From positions 124,001 to 188,000 of the forward strand of contig QCNT01000001.1 in assembly GCA_003213135.1 (NCBI GenBank): a DNA stretch of 64,000 nt, given 5' to 3'. Shown piece by piece: positions 61,684 through 64,000 of the stretch. Each line of letters starts with the position of its first letter. Positions within the stretch are counted from its first letter, which is position 1. A program made the translations under genes and the position numbers. Source of the DNA: Pelagibacteraceae bacterium AG-426-I15. GTDB lineage: Bacteria; Pseudomonadota; Alphaproteobacteria; Pelagibacterales; Pelagibacteraceae. The notes under the pieces are model-generated. The model saw nothing but the letters and a program-made list of their open reading frames with translations. It ran no database searches and had not been told where the DNA came from.

Positions 61684-62628
61684 ATGAATAATTACCCGAT
61701 AGCAACAATTCTAGGCGGTGGTGGCTTTATAGGACGTTATCTTGTCAGAAATTTGACCAAGAAGAACTATAGATGCATTATTCCAACGAGAAACCCTTTT
61801 TCAAAAGTATATTTAAAGACACAGGCTCCTCCTGGTGCAATAGAACTAATCAAATTTGGTCAAAATAATTTTGTAGAAATTAAAAATGCAATAGAAAACT
61901 CTGATGTGGTTATCAATCTTTGTGGAATATTATTTGAAAATAGAAAACAAAAATTTAATAGTATTCACGCAGACATTCCAGAAAGTATCGCAAAACTTTG
62001 TGCACAATTTAATGTAAAAAAATTTATTCATGTTTCTGCTATTGGCGCTAGTAAAGATTCAAAATCAAAATACCAGCAATCTAAATTTTTAGGCGAAGAA
62101 AAAGCTTTAAGTAATTTCGATAAAACAGTGATTATTAGACCAAGTGTTGTAATTGGTAATGAAGATAATTTTACAAATTTATTTGCTAAATTAAGCCTTT
62201 CGCCAATAATTCCCGTAGTGAATGTAAATTATAAATTTGAGCCTATTTTCGTAAATGATGTAGCAAGAGCAATTTTAAAAGCTATAGAGACAAAAAATAA
62301 TGAAGGAAAAATTTATGAACTAGGTGGTGGCAGGGTGATTAGTTTTGGCGATATGATAAAACTAATTTTAAGCACAATTGGAAAAAAAAGAATAGTTGCT
62401 GATGTGCCGATGACTTTAGCTAAAATTCAAAGTTCGCTTTTAAGTATTTTACCGATTGATCCAATCATAACAAAAGATCAATGTCTAATTCTTTCAGAAA
62501 AAGATAATGTAGTATCTGGTGATCACTTAACTTTAAAAGACTTAAATATCAAACCGACGGATATTGAAAAAGAAATGGAAAAGTGGCTGTGGCGTTACCG
62601 ATCAGGTGGAGAATTCGCAAAAGTCTAG
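61684..62628 (+). CDS. NDUFA9-like NAD(P)-binding epimerase/dehydrogenase
   Basis: A 314-aa atypical short-chain dehydrogenase from ATG 61684 (the track TTG 61660 is inside rnd). The nucleotide-binding loop is ILGGGGFIGRYLVRNL; others are VVINLCGILFE, FIHVSAIGASKDSKSKYQQSKFLGE and RPSVVIGNEDNFTN. This is the family of the complex I accessory subunit NDUFA9; bacterial members may also act in quinone or lipid metabolism. Its stop overlaps the lipid-kinase stop in a CTAG. Function uncertain. Confidence 0.9.
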   Translation: MNNYPIATILGGGGFIGRYLVRNLTKKNYRCIIPTRNPFSKVYLKTQAPPGAIELIKFGQNNFVEIKNAIENSDVVINLCGILFENRKQKFNSIHADIPESIAKLCAQFNVKKFIHVSAIGASKDSKSKYQQSKFLGEEKALSNFDKTVIIRPSVVIGNEDNFTNLFAKLSLSPIIPVVNVNYKFEPIFVNDVARAILKAIETKNNEGKIYELGGGRVISFGDMIKLILSTIGKKRIVADVPMTLAKIQSSLLSILPIDPIITKDQCLILSEKDNVVSGDHLTLKDLNIKPTDIEKEMEKWLWRYRSGGEFAKV

Positions 62629-63524
62629 GGTACTAACAAGTTAAAAGATTTATCACTTTTTCTAATTATTAATTTGTCTTCAAAACCAAAGTCCTCACCA
62701 TCTATTTGTGAGAGAACTTTATTTTCAAGTTTATCAATTTCTAACTTATCAAGCTCTTTAGTAATAATACTTTTTGCTCTACTTAAATCTCCTTTTGATA
62801 ATATTAGCCAAAGGTAATATAAAATTTTAATTCTTGAAAGATCTTCAAATATATAAGCAATAACTTTATTATCAAAAATATTTGTTTTTTTCGTAATAGA
62901 GTGTGGTCCTGCATAATATTTTGAATTTGTTACAAGTACCCAATCGGCTTTAATTATTTTTCCATCGACATTAACTTTCATCTTTTTATTTTTTAGAAAT
63001 ATAAAATGTTGCAGACCTTTAAGCGCAAAAATTATCTTACCTAAATATTTTTTAATTTGAGAGTCTATTGAATGCACAATCTCTGAGTCAAAACCAATCC
63101 CAGCCATAAGAAAGAAATATTTATCATTAATTTTTGCAAGATTAATTTTTTTGGTGTTTTCTGAAACAAGTACTTTATAAATTTCTTTAGCTTTTTTTTC
63201 TATTTGTGTTTCAATCTGAAGTATATTTGCTGTTCCTGCAGGTATGTAACCGATAATAGGCTTATCAATGTCTTTGTACTTATTTATGATCTGATTTATT
63301 CCAAAACATACTGAACCATCACCACCTGCAATTACGACTCTATCTGTGTTATTTTTTGATAATTCACTAAAAACTTTTTCAGCATCTTTTTCAGAGCTGG
63401 TTTTAAATAACTCTACCGAATGATCTATTTTAAGAAGCTCTATTACTTTGTTGATAAGCTTTAATTTTCTTCCACCTGCTGCGTTAGCATTAAAAATGAT
63501 GGAAAATTTTAATTTTTTAATCAT
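62625..63524 (-). CDS. Diacylglycerol-kinase-type lipid kinase
   Basis: A 299-aa DAGK_cat/YegS-like kinase. The N-terminus FSIIFNANAAGGRKLKLI and the ATP-binding VVIAGGDGSVCFGINQII match the family, followed by PIIGYIPAGTANILQ (GTANxxA-type) and GIGFDSEIV. Substrate could be diacylglycerol or a sphingoid base. It is divergent from a PlcP/LpxH-like phosphoesterase with a 60-base spacer. PlcP makes diacylglycerol, so a functional link is plausible. Confidence 0.9.
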   Translation of the reverse strand: MIKKLKFSIIFNANAAGGRKLKLINKVIELLKIDHSVELFKTSSEKDAEKVFSELSKNNTDRVVIAGGDGSVCFGINQIINKYKDIDKPIIGYIPAGTANILQIETQIEKKAKEIYKVLVSENTKKINLAKINDKYFFLMAGIGFDSEIVHSIDSQIKKYLGKIIFALKGLQHFIFLKNKKMKVNVDGKIIKADWVLVTNSKYYAGPHSITKKTNIFDNKVIAYIFEDLSRIKILYYLWLILSKGDLSRAKSIITKELDKLEIDKLENKVLSQIDGEDFGFEDKLIIRKSDKSFNLLVP

Positions 63525-63528
63525 TTTT

Positions 63529-63545
63529 TAACATTTCTGTAACAT
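63529..63545 (-). promoter_or_regulatory. PHO-box-like direct repeat
   Basis: On the minus strand ATGTTAC-AGAA-ATGTTAA-like sequence has two TGTnA half-sites exactly 11 bases apart, the spacing of PhoB boxes (CTGTCAT-n4-CTGTCAT). It lies between the lipid kinase start and the plcP-like start, 40-56 bases before the latter. The orientation is reversed for plcP and too close for the kinase gene, so I rank it a candidate only. Confidence 0.35.
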
Positions 63546-63584
63546 ATTTATGATTCAACTAAAAGAAGAGATTCGTTTTATAAA

Positions 63585-64000
63585 ATGAAACAAATAAAAT
63601 CTAGCGCCGAAGGAAAAATACTTACATTTAAAAGTATATTCATCTCAGATGTTCATCTAGGAACAGTTGGTTGCCAAGCAAATAAACTCTTAGAATTTTA
63701 TAAACACACAAGATCAGAAAATCTTTATTTGGTGGGAGACATCTTCGATATTTGGGCTCTCAAAAAAAGTTTTTTTTGGCCACAAGAACACAATGATGTC
63801 ATTCAAAAAACTCTTAGAAAGGCAAGACACGGTACAAAAGTAAAATATATTACAGGAAACCACGATGAGATTTTTAGAAAGTTTGTTCCAATAAATTTTG
63901 GTGATGTTGAGTTAATAAACAAATGTATACATGAAACAGTTGATAAAAAAAAATATGTGGTAATTCATGGAGACCAGTGGGATGGTGTTATGAAATATGC
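63585..64000 (+). CDS. PlcP/LpxH-like calcineurin-type phosphoesterase (partial)
   Basis: Translated by me from ATG 63585; cut by the right edge after about 138 codons. Metallophosphoesterase motifs: ISDVHLG, GDIFDIW, GNHDE and HGDQWD. The stretch GTVGCQANKLLEFYKHTRSE and WPQEHNDVIQKTLRKARHGTK match the COG2908 group that holds both UDP-2,3-diacylglucosamine hydrolases and the phospholipase C PlcP, used by marine bacteria to replace phospholipids under phosphate limitation. The HLGTxGCQA form fits the PlcP-like alphaproteobacterial group. The missing C-terminus prevents a firm choice. Confidence 0.85.
   Translation, partial: MKQIKSSAEGKILTFKSIFISDVHLGTVGCQANKLLEFYKHTRSENLYLVGDIFDIWALKKSFFWPQEHNDVIQKTLRKARHGTKVKYITGNHDEIFRKFVPINFGDVELINKCIHETVDKKKYVVIHGDQWDGVMKY

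Overview
This window is a dense, A+T-rich (roughly 30% G+C by eye) piece of a streamlined alphaproteobacterial chromosome. The protein families (RegB/RegA, ChvI/ChvG, UbiE-UbiB-CoaBC, the F1-ATPase zeta inhibitor, the trpBA-accD-folC run) point to Alphaproteobacteria. The tiny spacers, low G+C and short proteins suggest a marine lineage of the SAR11/Pelagibacterales or HIMB59 kind; that placement is inference. No stretch over 300 bases lacks a gene: the largest spacer is 216 bases (rpsT-dnaA). I saw no rRNA, tRNA, CRISPR array, insertion sequence, prophage or clear pseudogene.

Layout. 1-9.1 kb is the conserved dnaA neighbourhood: coaBC (cut by the left edge), ubiB and ubiE leftward; mutM, rpsT, dnaA, dnaN and gyrB rightward, with recF absent. 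9.1-15.2 kb holds a redox two-component system whose kinase (regB) and regulator (regA) are separated by a leftward polyamine cluster: decarboxylase, deoxyhypusine-synthase-like enzyme, N-carbamoylputrescine amidase, agmatine deiminase. 15.2-25.3 kb holds bioY and an ABC ATPase leftward, then polA, chvI-chvG, ahcY, tsaE and an amgK-murU cell-wall recycling pair.

25.3-49.5 kb is a mosaic of short gene groups: gpmA; cutA-vanZ-zeta inhibitor-nuclease-lytic lipoprotein; an RND pump with sseA and msrA; a permease with alkA; purine salvage; an oligopeptidase; a DnaJ membrane protein; a heptosyltransferase-like gene; dapA-like and cfa; an unknown Lys-rich coiled-coil protein; an MBL hydrolase; a TauD-like oxygenase; rmuC and an exonuclease I-like gene. 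It sits exactly where other Alphaproteobacteria usually carry addB-addA between murU and trxA. 49.5-61.7 kb is a nearly unbroken leftward run joining two conserved blocks: rnd-kdsD-lptC-lptB and aroA-cmk-rpsA-ihfB-pyrF-trpB-trpA-accD-folC. trpF and lptA are missing from their usual places. The right end has an NDUFA9-like gene, a lipid kinase, and divergently a PlcP/LpxH-like phosphoesterase cut by the edge.

Most striking are the polyamine cluster, a tryptophan synthase beta chain with altered active-site motifs, nuclease genes at the lost addAB site, the uncharacterised Lys-rich coiled-coil protein, and extreme compaction: five convergent pairs share a 4-base stop overlap and three divergent pairs have start codons 6 to 17 bases apart. 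Several track ORFs start too early; corrected starts are given where a downstream ATG/TTG, a Shine-Dalgarno sequence or family length decides it.
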